From positions 2,303 to 19,924 of the forward strand of contig DDKG01000166.1 in assembly GCA_002339265.1 (NCBI GenBank): a stretch of DNA of 17,622 bases, in the 5' to 3' direction. The notes beneath the pieces are model-generated. The model did no database searches, was not told the DNA's origin, and saw only the letters and a list, made by a program, of their open reading frames with translations. The stretch comes from Massilia sp. UBA2604 (lineage in GTDB: Bacteria > Pseudomonadota > Gammaproteobacteria > Burkholderiales > Burkholderiaceae_D). A program made the translations under genes and the position numbers. This document shows positions 6,385 to 13,705 of the stretch, piece by piece (position 1 is the first letter of the stretch; the number at the start of each line of letters is the position of its first letter).

Positions 6385-7293
6385 ATGCCCGGTCCGATTC
6401 CTTCCCCTGCATTCCGCCTTGCCCTGCCGACGCTGGCCGCAGTAGCCGCGATTCTGCTGGCGCCGCCTGCCGCGCAGGCCCTACCCGCTCCAAATCCCGC
6501 CGGCGGCGATCCGCTGGCAGCGCTGGTCAATGCCTACCGCGCCGCTCCCGGCGCCTGCGACGGCCGTCCGGCCGCGCCGGCCGCCGCGCTCGATCCGCAT
6601 CCGTCCCTGGCCCAGGTGCGCATCGGCCCCGGCACCTTCATCGAATCCGCACTGGAACGCACGGGTTATGCCGCCGCGCAGGCACAGGCGGTCTACGTCA
6701 CCGGCCCCGAGGACGCCCAGGCCGCCATGACCGTGCTGGCCCAAAAATACTGCAGGGTGTTGCTGAGCGACCGGTTCTCGGCCGTCGGCAGCTACCGCGA
6801 GGGAGCGACCTGGACCGTCGTGCTGGCGCGTCCGGCGCCGCCGCTGCCCTCGGCCACCTACCCCGACTGGCGCGACGCCGGCCGCGCGATCCTGGAGGAA
6901 GTCAATGCCGCGCGCGCCAGTGCCCGCTCCTGCGGCAAGCAGGCGTTCCCGGCTGCGCCGCCCCTGAGCTGGAACGCCGCGCTGGGCGATGCAGCACTGG
7001 TCCATAGCCGTGACATGGCCACGCGCCGCTACTTCAGCCACCGCGCCAGCGATGGCAGCCAGGCCGCCGACCGCGTCCTGCGCGCCGGCTACCGCTGGCG
7101 TCGAGTAGGCGAAAACATTGCCTTCGGCCAGCGTTCGCCGCGCGAGGCCGTCGCAGGCTGGCTTGACAGCCCTGGACATTGCGCCAACATCATGAACCGC
7201 GACTTCACCGAGATGGGCGCCGCCTATGGCGTCACGCCGGAGCGGCAGGCCGGCATCATCTACTGGACCCAGGTGTTCGCCGCGCCGCGTTAA
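6385..7293 (+). CDS. Secreted CAP (SCP/PR1) domain protein with a degenerate N-terminal CAP copy
   Basis: From the preferred start the protein has 302 residues. A signal peptide (about 1-32, cut after AQA) leads it out of the cytoplasm. The C-terminal half (169-298) is a clear CAP domain: VHSRDMA with His207, FSH at 217-219, GENIAFG with Glu243, and SPGHCANIM with His265. CAP domains occur in secreted proteins of varied activity, and no single reaction can be claimed. The N-terminal half (about 44-148) seems to be a diverged copy. VNAYR with Cys58 mirrors VNAAR with Cys183 at the same spacing, and YCRVLLSDRFSAVGSY mirrors HCANIMNRDFTEMGAAY, but the metal-type histidines are missing. A longer form starting at 6259 is possible but less likely. 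The gene stands in the same direction as blc with a gap of about 170 bases. Confidence 0.85.
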   Translation: MPGPIPSPAFRLALPTLAAVAAILLAPPAAQALPAPNPAGGDPLAALVNAYRAAPGACDGRPAAPAAALDPHPSLAQVRIGPGTFIESALERTGYAAAQAQAVYVTGPEDAQAAMTVLAQKYCRVLLSDRFSAVGSYREGATWTVVLARPAPPLPSATYPDWRDAGRAILEEVNAARASARSCGKQAFPAAPPLSWNAALGDAALVHSRDMATRRYFSHRASDGSQAADRVLRAGYRWRRVGENIAFGQRSPREAVAGWLDSPGHCANIMNRDFTEMGAAYGVTPERQAGIIYWTQVFAAPR

Positions 7294-7309
7294 ACACCGC
7301 CACTGCCGT

Positions 7310-7336
7310 GGCGGGCAGGCCAATGCCTGCCCCGCC
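7310..7336 (+). terminator. Strong hairpin after the CAP gene, no T tract
   Basis: GGCGGGCAGG (7310-7319) pairs with CCTGCCCCGCC (7326-7336) with one bulged C around a six-base loop. TTCG follows rather than a T run, so it may act as an mRNA-stabilising 3' end or a weak terminator before uvsE. Confidence 0.4.
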
Positions 7337-7445
7337 TTCGACCCGGATTGCGCCCCGAGCCGTGCCTCCCCAAAAAGCTGCTTCGGATAGACTTCCTCTC
7401 AACATCAACCTCCCGTCCGCGTCTCGCTGCGCCGGCCCAGAACAC

Positions 7446-8354
7446 ATGACCCAGCCCGCCCCGCAACCACGACTCGGCCTCGTCTGCATCACCGTTTCCA
7501 AGGATGTGCGCTACCGCGCGCTCACGCGCAAGCGCCTGCTCGAGCATTCGGAAGATGGCCAACGGCGTGTGCTGGAAGACATTTACCGCGACAATATTCA
7601 GACCCTGGACAATGCGCTGCGCTACTGCGAGCGCGAAGGCATCGCCCTCTACCGCATGCCGTCGTCGATCTTCCCGTTTTCCGATACGCCGTTCGGACTG
7701 GACATCCTGCAGCAGTTCAAGGAAACGCTGGGCCGCTCGGGCCGGCGCGCGATCGAGCGCGGCATCCGCCTGGTGATGCATCCCGACCAGTTCGTGGTGC
7801 TCAGTTCGGACTCGGAAGACGTGGTGGCCAACAGCGTGAAGATCTTGCAGATGCATGCCGACATCATGGACTTGCTTGACCAGCCGCGCTCGCCCTGGGC
7901 GCTGCTGGAAATCCATGGCGGCAAGGCCGGCCGCGAAGACAAGCTGGTCGCGCGCATTGCCGAACTGCCGGACGCGATCCGCTGCCGCATCGGCCTGGAG
8001 AACGACGAATATGCCTACAGCGCCGACGAGATCCACGCCGTGTGCGTGCGCGCCGGCGTGCCGATGGTGTTCGACGCCCACCACCATATCGTCCACGAAA
8101 AGCTGGACAGCTACGAACATCCGAGCGTGGCCGAGATGGTGGCAAGGGCGCGCGCCACCTGGCCCGACCCGGCCCACCAGCTGGTGCACATTTCGAACGG
8201 CCGCGAAGGCTTCAACGACCGTCAGCATTCCGACCTGATCGCGACGATGCCCTCGTCCTACCTTGGCGCGCCGTATATCGAGATCGAGGCCAAGCTCAAG
8301 GAAGAAGCGATCCGCGGCCTGGATGGCTGGTGTTCAAGGTTCGCACCGGCGTGA
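7446..8354 (+). CDS. uvsE: UvsE-type UV-damage endonuclease
   Basis: This 302-residue protein matches the UVDE family, metal-dependent TIM-barrel nucleases that nick DNA 5' of UV photoproducts and start excision repair without the UvrABC system. Family blocks in order: LGLVC (10-14), RMPSSIFPF (70-78), MHPDQFVVLSS with His112, LEIHGGKAGREDK with His157, LENDEYAYS with Glu185, VFDAHHH with Asp210 and His213, VHISNGREG with His248, His261, and IEIEAK near 279-283. These residues fit the expected three-metal site. The residue two before His248 is Leu246, where I recall a modified lysine in characterised enzymes. The ATG at 7446 is chosen because the fold begins at residue 10 and the longer frame runs inside the CAP gene. 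No good Shine-Dalgarno or LexA-type site is visible upstream. Confidence 0.9.
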   Translation: MTQPAPQPRLGLVCITVSKDVRYRALTRKRLLEHSEDGQRRVLEDIYRDNIQTLDNALRYCEREGIALYRMPSSIFPFSDTPFGLDILQQFKETLGRSGRRAIERGIRLVMHPDQFVVLSSDSEDVVANSVKILQMHADIMDLLDQPRSPWALLEIHGGKAGREDKLVARIAELPDAIRCRIGLENDEYAYSADEIHAVCVRAGVPMVFDAHHHIVHEKLDSYEHPSVAEMVARARATWPDPAHQLVHISNGREGFNDRQHSDLIATMPSSYLGAPYIEIEAKLKEEAIRGLDGWCSRFAPA

Positions 8355-9044
8355 CGTTGGCGCCGCTTCCAGCCACGGCACGATCACATCGCACAATGCT
8401 TGCGGCGCCTCGAGCGGGATCATGTGGCCGCTGTCTTCGATGACGGCAAACTGCGCCCCTGCGATTCCCGCATGCAGCTCCTGCGCTTCTTCCAGGCTGC
8501 GCAAGCGGTCATGCCCGGCCGCGATTACCAGGGTCGGACACTGGATATCGCCCAGCAGGTGCAGGTCGCCCGGCCGTTCTACCATCGACTGGTTCCTGAA
8601 TGCCACGCCGCCCAGCCGCACGCCCATCATGCGCACGCGCTCGATCAGCGCCTCGTTACCCACCTCGCGCGGATGCAGCGAACTGGCGATCGCGGTGCGG
8701 CTCAGTCCCGCGAACGACACTGACGGGGCGGCCCTGGCCACCGTGCGCTTGCCCTGGCGGACGGCGTCGGAATCGGGCCGGGTCGAGGTGGCGATCAGCA
8801 CCAGCGCGCGCACGCGCTCGGGCGCCTGGCGCACGATCTCGCGCGCGACATAGCCGCCCATCGAAAAGCCGATCAGGATGAAGGACGGCGGCGCCTCGGC
8901 CAATGCGCGGCGCGCCAGGTCTTCGAGGGTGGAATCGTGTCGCAGGTCGGCATGCGCCAGCGGGCCAAAGGGGGCCAGCCGCTCGCGCATATCGTCCCAC
9001 AGCGTCTCGTCGGCCATATAGCCGGGAACCAGCAGGATAGTCAT
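8334..9044 (-). CDS. Alpha/beta hydrolase
   Basis: This 236-residue protein has the alpha/beta hydrolase layout. The first strand and oxyanion loop is ILLVPGYMADETLWDD (3-18). The nucleophile elbow is GFSMGG with Ser61, the acid is Asp179 in AAGHDR, and the base is His207 in DSGHMIPLEAP. Residues 95-165 form a short cap. The set is complete, so it should hydrolyse an ester, thioester, lactone or similar bond, and the substrate is unknown. Its 3' end overlaps uvsE tail to tail by 21 bases. It follows ssuD in the same direction with only a 34-base gap, so read-through from ssuED is possible and would give it a part in sulfur-compound use. No ribosome site precedes the ATG, because an extended -10 box lies there instead. 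Confidence 0.9.
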   Translation of the reverse strand: MTILLVPGYMADETLWDDMRERLAPFGPLAHADLRHDSTLEDLARRALAEAPPSFILIGFSMGGYVAREIVRQAPERVRALVLIATSTRPDSDAVRQGKRTVARAAPSVSFAGLSRTAIASSLHPREVGNEALIERVRMMGVRLGGVAFRNQSMVERPGDLHLLGDIQCPTLVIAAGHDRLRSLEEAQELHAGIAGAQFAVIEDSGHMIPLEAPQALCDVIVPWLEAAPTSRRCEP

Positions 9045-9050
9045 CGCGCC

Positions 9051-9059
9051 ATCATAGCA
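9051..9059 (-). promoter_or_regulatory. Extended -10 promoter giving a possible leaderless hydrolase mRNA
   Basis: Read on the minus strand, TGC precedes TATGAT (five of six -10 bases at 9051-9056). Six bases separate the box from the A of the hydrolase ATG at 9044, so usual spacing places transcription start on the start codon itself. A CTGACA element lies further upstream with a long 20-base spacer. Confidence 0.4.
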
Positions 9060-9078
9060 AAGCGCGATGGAAGGCGTG

Positions 9079-10230
9079 TCAGGCGGCCTTCTTCGGTAGG
9101 ATGTCGCTGGCCATCATCTCGCCGAACGGGCCGGTGAGCGATTGCTCTCCCTGGTCTTGCCCTTTCCCGAGCAGCGGGAACACCAGTTCGGCGAAGCGGT
9201 ACGACTCTTCCAGGTGCGGATAACCCGACAGGATGAAGGTCTCGATGCCCAGATCCGCGTACTCGCGCATGCGCGCCGCCACCGTCTCGGGGTCGCCCAC
9301 CAGCGCCGTCCCCGCCCCGCCGCGCACCAGGCCCACGCCCGCCCACAGGTTGGGCGAGACTTCGAGCTGGTCGCGCCGCCCGCCATGCAGGGCCGCCATG
9401 CGGCGCTGGCCGACCGAATCCATTTTAGAAAACGCGGCCTGCGCCTTGGCGATGGTCTCGTCGTCCAGGTGGCTGATCAACTCGTCGGCCGCGCGCCATG
9501 CTTCCTCATTGGTCTCGCGCACGATCACGTGCAGGCGAATGCCGAACTTTAGCGTGCGGCCGTGCTTCGCGGCGCGCGCGCGGATGTCGGCCAGCTTCTC
9601 GGCCACCGCCGCCGGCGGTTCGCCCCAGGTCAGGTAAACATCCATCTGCTCGGCCGCCAGTTCGTGCGCCGGCTCGGACGAGCCGCCGAAGTACAGCGGC
9701 GGATACGGCTTCTGCACCGCCGGATACAGCGTCTTGGCGCCCTTGACCTGGATATGCTTGCCCTCGAAATCGTAGCCTGCCGCGCCGCCCTCGCCCGCCA
9801 TGCTGGCGCGCCAGACCTTGAAGAATTCGCTCGAGATCTCGTAGCGCTTGCTGTGATCGGCGTACAGGCCGTCGGCTTCGAGCTCGCCCTGGTCGCCGCC
9901 GGTGACGACGTTGATCAAGAGGCGCCCGTTCGACAGGCGGTCGAAGGTGGAGGCCATGCGCACCGCCAGCCCCGGCGTCGACAGGCCGGGACGGATCGCG
10001 ACCAGGAATTTCAGCCTGGTGGTGGCATTGATCAGCGACGAGGCGACGATCCAGGCGTCCTCGCAGGAGCGGCCGGTTGGCAGCAGCACGCCGTCGTAGC
10101 CGAGGGTGTCGGCGGCGACCGCCACCTGCTTCAGGTAGTCGGCATTGACCGCGCGCGCACCCTTGGTGGTGCCGAGATAGCGGCTGTCGCCATGGGTAGG
10201 GATGAACCAGAAGATGTTAGGAGTGGACAT
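9079..10230 (-). CDS. ssuD: FMNH2-dependent alkanesulfonate monooxygenase SsuD
   Basis: SsuD uses FMNH2 and oxygen to split alkanesulfonates into an aldehyde and sulfite, in the cytoplasm, so that the cell can use the sulfur. The 383-residue sequence follows E. coli SsuD (381 residues, recalled) almost end to end: [15 protein letters not shown] at 7-21, GRSCEDAW at 53-60, [20 protein letters not shown], and [13 protein letters not shown] at 229-241. Residues known to matter in the E. coli enzyme have counterparts at His13, Cys56, Arg232, His234 and Arg303. A short glycine-rich insert (146-152) is the main difference. It lies 18 bases after ssuE in the same operon, which supplies its reduced flavin. 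The ribosome site is weak (GAGA), so translation may be helped by ssuE. Control is expected through sulfate starvation by a CysB/Cbl-type activator. Confidence 0.97.
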   Translation of the reverse strand: MSTPNIFWFIPTHGDSRYLGTTKGARAVNADYLKQVAVAADTLGYDGVLLPTGRSCEDAWIVASSLINATTRLKFLVAIRPGLSTPGLAVRMASTFDRLSNGRLLINVVTGGDQGELEADGLYADHSKRYEISSEFFKVWRASMAGEGGAAGYDFEGKHIQVKGAKTLYPAVQKPYPPLYFGGSSEPAHELAAEQMDVYLTWGEPPAAVAEKLADIRARAAKHGRTLKFGIRLHVIVRETNEEAWRAADELISHLDDETIAKAQAAFSKMDSVGQRRMAALHGGRRDQLEVSPNLWAGVGLVRGGAGTALVGDPETVAARMREYADLGIETFILSGYPHLEESYRFAELVFPLLGKGQDQGEQSLTGPFGEMMASDILPKKAA

Positions 10231-10248
10231 GATGGTTTCTCGGCGAAG

Positions 10249-10800
10249 TCAGGCAGCAGCGGCGGTCTGCACCCGCGCCTGCAGTTCGGCATCGAGCTGC
10301 TCGACACCTTCGGCGACACGCTCGGCGATCGGACCGGTCAGTCGCGTACCGCGCTCGCTGTCCCAGGCGACCTGCTCGGACGTGGCATAGATGCTGCACA
10401 GGATGGCGCGCGCCGACATCGAGGCCAGCACCGGACGCAACGCATAATCGAGCGCCAGCAGGTGCGACTGGCTGCCGCCGGTCGCAAGCGGCAGCACGAC
10501 CTTGCCACGCAGGCCGTCCTGCGGCAGCAGGTCGAGGAACAGCTTGAGCATGCCGGTGTAGGCCGCCTTGTAGATTGGCGTGGCCACCACCAGCGCGTCG
10601 GCCTGGGCCACCAGCGCCAGCGCGCGCGCCAGCTCCGGGTCGTTCGCATCCATGCGCAAGAGGGCGGGACCGGGCAACTCACGCACCTCGAGGCGCGTCG
10701 TGCGCCAGCCGTGGACGGCGAGTTTTTCTCCCACGTGCTGCAGCAGGCGACTGCAGGACGACTGCGACGATGGGCTACCGCCCAGCAAGATGACACTCAT
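10249..10800 (-). CDS. ssuE: NAD(P)H-dependent FMN reductase SsuE
   Basis: SsuE reduces FMN with NADPH and hands FMNH2 to SsuD. The 183-residue protein is a flavodoxin-like reductase. GGSPSSQSSCSR (7-18) is the FMN-phosphate loop, TPIYKAAYTGMLK (74-86) is the family signature, and VVLPLATGGSQSHLLALDYALRPVL (101-125) holds Tyr119, the counterpart of the pi-helix tyrosine described in E. coli SsuE. The start at 10800 is chosen because the fold begins at MSVILLGGSP; the open frame reaches further upstream but adds an unrelated arginine-rich tail. Only a weak ribosome site is seen. It is the first gene of the ssuE-ssuD unit and is divergent from the DszC-like gene, whose protein, like the NtaA-like one, would also need a flavin reductase, and none other is in view. 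Confidence 0.95.
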   Translation of the reverse strand: MSVILLGGSPSSQSSCSRLLQHVGEKLAVHGWRTTRLEVRELPGPALLRMDANDPELARALALVAQADALVVATPIYKAAYTGMLKLFLDLLPQDGLRGKVVLPLATGGSQSHLLALDYALRPVLASMSARAILCSIYATSEQVAWDSERGTRLTGPIAERVAEGVEQLDAELQARVQTAAAA

Positions 10801-10879
10801 GGTGGATTCCAGTGTTGACAACGATCGCCACAGCGTACGCCGGGCGCGCGATCGGTCCAACGAATCGTTTCGCCCATCG

Positions 10880-10913
10880 ATATGCGTTTGCCGTTTTAAC
10901 TTTTCGCGCATAT
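10880..10913. promoter_or_regulatory. Inverted repeat in the divergent ssuE / DszC-like control region
   Basis: ATATGCG at 10880-10886 and CGCATAT at 10907-10913 are perfect inverted arms separated by 20 bases that include an AT-rich core (GTTTTAACTTTT). The element lies 80 bases before ssuE and about 50 before the DszC-like gene, so it could serve both directions. The wide spacing and AT-rich core would suit a LysR-type activator such as CysB or Cbl, but no match to a defined consensus is claimed. A poor rightward promoter (TTTGCC, 16 bases, CATATT) overlaps it. Confidence 0.35.
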
Positions 10914-10960
10914 TCATGGCCGGATTTCTTCGTTCACGCGGCGCCGGGTTGGGATGCAAG

Positions 10961-12208
10961 ATGGCAGTTCACTCAACATCGGCACACCGCCCCATGTCCT
11001 CGATCCTGCAGCAACTGCGTCCACAAGACGACCACGCCACCGCGGTCCGATCCGATCCGCTGGCCATCGCCGCCGACCTGGCCGAGCGCCTGGCCGCCAC
11101 CGCCGTCGAACGCGACCGCGCGGGCGGTCACCCGAAGCACGAACGCGAACTGATCCGCGCCTCAGGCCTGCTCACGCTGTCTATCCCCGCCGAATTCGGC
11201 GGCCAGGGCGCCGACTGGGCCACCGTGATGGCGGCCGTGCGCATCCTGGCCAAGGCCGACAGCGCGCTGGCCCACCTGTTCGGCTTCCACCACCTGCAGC
11301 TGGCCGGCATCGGGCTCTATGGCACCGAGCTGCAGCAGCGCAGCCTGCTCACTGCGACCGTGCGCCAGAAGCTGTTCTGGGGGAACGCCCTGAACCCGCT
11401 CGACAAGCGCACCCGCGCCACCGCCTCGCCGGCCGGCTACATCCTCGACGGCGTCAAGAGTTTTTCGTCGGGCTCGGTGGGCTCCGACTGGTTGACGGTG
11501 TCGGCTTGGGACAAGGAAGCCGACGCCGCCCTGATCGCCGTGGTGCCCACCGAGCAGGCCGGCGTGCACGTGGAAGCCGACTGGGACGCCTTCGGCCAGC
11601 GCCAGACCGACAGCGGCAACGTCCACTTCGAGAAGGTCTACCTGCCGACCGCGCTGGTGCTGCAGGCACCTAGCCAGGCGCCGACCGCCCGTTCCACCCT
11701 GCGTTCCCAGGTCGCCCAGCTGGTCATGACCAATCTGTACCTGGGCATCGCGCAGGGCGCCTTCGACGCCGCGCGCGACTACACCCTCGAACAGGCGCGC
11801 CCCTGGTTCGCGTCCGGCGTGGATGATGCGATCGACGATCCCTTCACCCAGCACCGCTACGGCCAGTTGTGGCTGACCGTGCGACCCGCCGCACTGCTGG
11901 CCGACGACGCGGGGCGCCAGCTCGACGCCGCCATCCGCAAGGGCGACGCCGTCACGGCGCGCGAGCGCGGCGAAGTGGCGGTCGCCGTCGCCGAAGCCAA
12001 GGTGCTGGCGCACCGCGCCGCGATCGAGATCAGCAACCAGATGTTCGAACTGCTCGGCGCGCGCGCCACGTCAAGCCGCTTCGGCTTCGACCGCTTCTGG
12101 CGCAACGCACGCGTGCACACCCTGCACGACCCGGTCGACTACAAGCTGCGCGATCTGGGGCGCTACGCGCTCAGCGGCCGCGTGCCCGATCCGACGCCTT
12201 ACTCATGA
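10961..12208 (+). CDS. DszC/SfnB-like flavin-dependent monooxygenase (acyl-CoA dehydrogenase fold)
   Basis: This 415-residue protein has the acyl-CoA dehydrogenase fold but belongs to the sulfur-acquisition branch with DszC, SfnB and MsuC. In that branch the fold activates oxygen with reduced flavin to oxidise sulfur compounds. The N-terminal helical part holds LLTLSIPAEFGGQGADW (70-86). The central sheet domain has GYILDGVKSFSSG (159-171) and DWDAFGQRQTDSGN (207-220). The C-terminal helices hold the branch signature FWRNARVHTLHDPVDYK (379-395). Such proteins need a separate flavin reductase, and SsuE next door is the natural partner. It opens the rightward operon and its stop overlaps the start of the MetN-like gene (ATGA). 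The ATG at 10961 has a weak GGGAT before it; 10994 is an alternative start. The substrate is unknown. Confidence 0.88.
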   Translation: MAVHSTSAHRPMSSILQQLRPQDDHATAVRSDPLAIAADLAERLAATAVERDRAGGHPKHERELIRASGLLTLSIPAEFGGQGADWATVMAAVRILAKADSALAHLFGFHHLQLAGIGLYGTELQQRSLLTATVRQKLFWGNALNPLDKRTRATASPAGYILDGVKSFSSGSVGSDWLTVSAWDKEADAALIAVVPTEQAGVHVEADWDAFGQRQTDSGNVHFEKVYLPTALVLQAPSQAPTARSTLRSQVAQLVMTNLYLGIAQGAFDAARDYTLEQARPWFASGVDDAIDDPFTQHRYGQLWLTVRPAALLADDAGRQLDAAIRKGDAVTARERGEVAVAVAEAKVLAHRAAIEISNQMFELLGARATSSRFGFDRFWRNARVHTLHDPVDYKLRDLGRYALSGRVPDPTPYS

Positions 12209-13029
12209 ACGACATGACGACCTCCGTCCCTGTCATCCGCATCGAGCGCGCCAGCAAGGCCTTTCCGCTGCCGGAAGGCGGCAGCTTCGACGCCGTGCGC
12301 GACGTCTCGCTCGACATCCTGCCCGGCGAGATCTTCGGCCTGGTCGGTCGCAGCGGCGCCGGCAAGTCGACCCTGCTGCGCCTGATGAACCTCCTGGAAA
12401 AACCCGACGGCGGCAGCATCGTCGTCGCCGGCCAGGAGCTGACCGCTCTCGGCGCGCGCGAGCTGCGCGAAGCGCGCCGCCGCATCGGCATGATCTACCA
12501 GCACTTCAACCTGCTCGCCAACGCCACCGTGTTCGAGAACGTGGCCTTCCCGCTGCGCATCCACGGTGCGATGAACGCGCCGCGCCTGAAGGCGCGCGTG
12601 GCCGAATGCCTGGAACTGGTTGGATTGCAGGGCAAGGCCGGCAGCTATCCGGCGCGCCTGTCGGGCGGCCAGAAGCAGCGGGTGGCGATCGCACGCGCGC
12701 TGGCCAGCTATCCCGCGGTGCTGCTGTGCGACGAGCCGACGTCGGCCCTCGACCCGGACACCACCCGCAGCGTGCTCGATACGCTGCGCGACATCAATGC
12801 GCGCCTGGGCGTGACGATCGTCATCGTCAGCCACGAGCTGCAGGCGCTGGGCAGCCTGTGCCAGCGCGCGGCCGTAGTCGAGGATGGACGCATCGCCGAA
12901 CTGTTCGACCTGCGTGACCACAGCGAGCCGCGCAAGACCTCGCTCGGCCGCGAGCTGCTGTATCACGCCACCGAAGCCCACGCCGCCGAGACGCATGCCG
13001 GCGTCCCGCCAGGAGAGCTGCATGCTTGA
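12205..13029 (+). CDS. MetN-like ABC transporter ATPase lacking the C-terminal regulatory domain
   Basis: This 274-residue ATPase powers the MetI-like permease encoded next. Walker A is GRSGAGKST (48-56), the Q-loop is at Gln99, the signature is LSGGQKQR (152-159), Walker B is VLLCDEP (172-178), the D-loop is SALD, and the switch histidine is His210. Sequence details such as RLMNLLEKPDGGSI and YQHFNLLANATVFENVAFPL are those of the methionine-type group. Canonical MetN is about 343 residues and ends in an ACT-like domain that binds methionine and shuts transport down. Here the protein stops about 30 residues after the ATPase core, in a His/Glu-rich tail, so that feedback is absent. The start overlaps the previous stop in ATGA, and the 3' end overlaps the permease gene by 8 bases, implying coupled translation. 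Confidence 0.9.
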   Translation: MNDMTTSVPVIRIERASKAFPLPEGGSFDAVRDVSLDILPGEIFGLVGRSGAGKSTLLRLMNLLEKPDGGSIVVAGQELTALGARELREARRRIGMIYQHFNLLANATVFENVAFPLRIHGAMNAPRLKARVAECLELVGLQGKAGSYPARLSGGQKQRVAIARALASYPAVLLCDEPTSALDPDTTRSVLDTLRDINARLGVTIVIVSHELQALGSLCQRAAVVEDGRIAELFDLRDHSEPRKTSLGRELLYHATEAHAAETHAGVPPGELHA

Positions 13030-13684
13030 AAAACTCATGATCGTCGCACCCGAGCTGTGGCGCGCTTTTGGAGAAACCCTGCTCATGCTCGGCATCGGCC
13101 TCTCGGCCGCGGTGCTGCTCGGCGGTCCGCTCGGCGTGGTCCTGTTCCTCAATGGCTCGGCCGAGCCGGGTCGTGGCCGCAGCATCGGGAAAGTGCTGGG
13201 ATGGCTGGTGAACACCGTGCGCTCCTTCCCCTTCATCATCCTGATGGTGGCCCTGGTGCCGTTCACGCGCATCGTCGCCGGCACCTCGATCGGCCCGCTG
13301 GCGGCCAGCGTGCCGCTGTCCTGCGCCGCCATCCCCTATTTCGCGCGCCTGGTCGAGCAGCAGTTGCACGAGGTGCCGCGCGGCGTGATCGAGGCCGCCG
13401 AGGCAATGGGCGCCACCCGCCTGCAGATCGTCACCCGGGTGCTGTTGCTGGAAGCGAGATCGGGCCTGGTGCTGGCGCTCACCGTGCTGGCGATCAGCTT
13501 CCTGTCCTATTCCGCGGTGGCCGGCGTGGTCGGCGGCGGCGGCATCGGCGACCTGGCCATCCGCTACGGCTACTACCGCTTCGAGACCGACGTCATGGTG
13601 ATCACGGTCGCCATCCTGATCGCCATGGTGCAGCTGATCCAGTTCGGCGGTGGGCGCATCGCGCGCCGCCTGGACAAGCGCTAA
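13022..13684 (+). CDS. MetI-like ABC transporter permease
   Basis: This 220-residue inner-membrane protein is a short permease of the MetI family with about five membrane segments. They are seen near 16-45, 58-80, 88-105, 150-175 and 190-210. The ATPase-coupling EAA loop is EAAEAMGATRLQIVTRVLL (122-140). Family landmarks are NTVRSFPFIILMVALVPF and the AVAGVVGGGGIGDLAIRYGY stretch. AGGAG six bases before the ATG at 13022 fixes the start inside the end of the ATPase gene. It forms a permease dimer with the MetN-like ATPase and receives substrate from the MetQ-like protein. The genes lie in the usual metN-metI-metQ order, but inside a cluster of organosulfur monooxygenases, which argues for a substrate other than free methionine. 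Confidence 0.92.
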   Translation: MLEKLMIVAPELWRAFGETLLMLGIGLSAAVLLGGPLGVVLFLNGSAEPGRGRSIGKVLGWLVNTVRSFPFIILMVALVPFTRIVAGTSIGPLAASVPLSCAAIPYFARLVEQQLHEVPRGVIEAAEAMGATRLQIVTRVLLLEARSGLVLALTVLAISFLSYSAVAGVVGGGGIGDLAIRYGYYRFETDVMVITVAILIAMVQLIQFGGGRIARRLDKR

Positions 13685-13705
13685 CAGAAAAATCTAAGGA
13701 GCCCC

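Noticed and set aside
7294..7445. Possible LexA (SOS) box before uvsE
   Set aside because: No CTGT-N8-ACAG-like sequence is present in this gap, so SOS control cannot be claimed.
10580..10960. Upstream extension of the DszC-like frame across ssuE
   Set aside because: The extra residues have no family match and run antisense to a confident gene. The acyl-CoA dehydrogenase fold starts after residue 30 of the form beginning at 10961.
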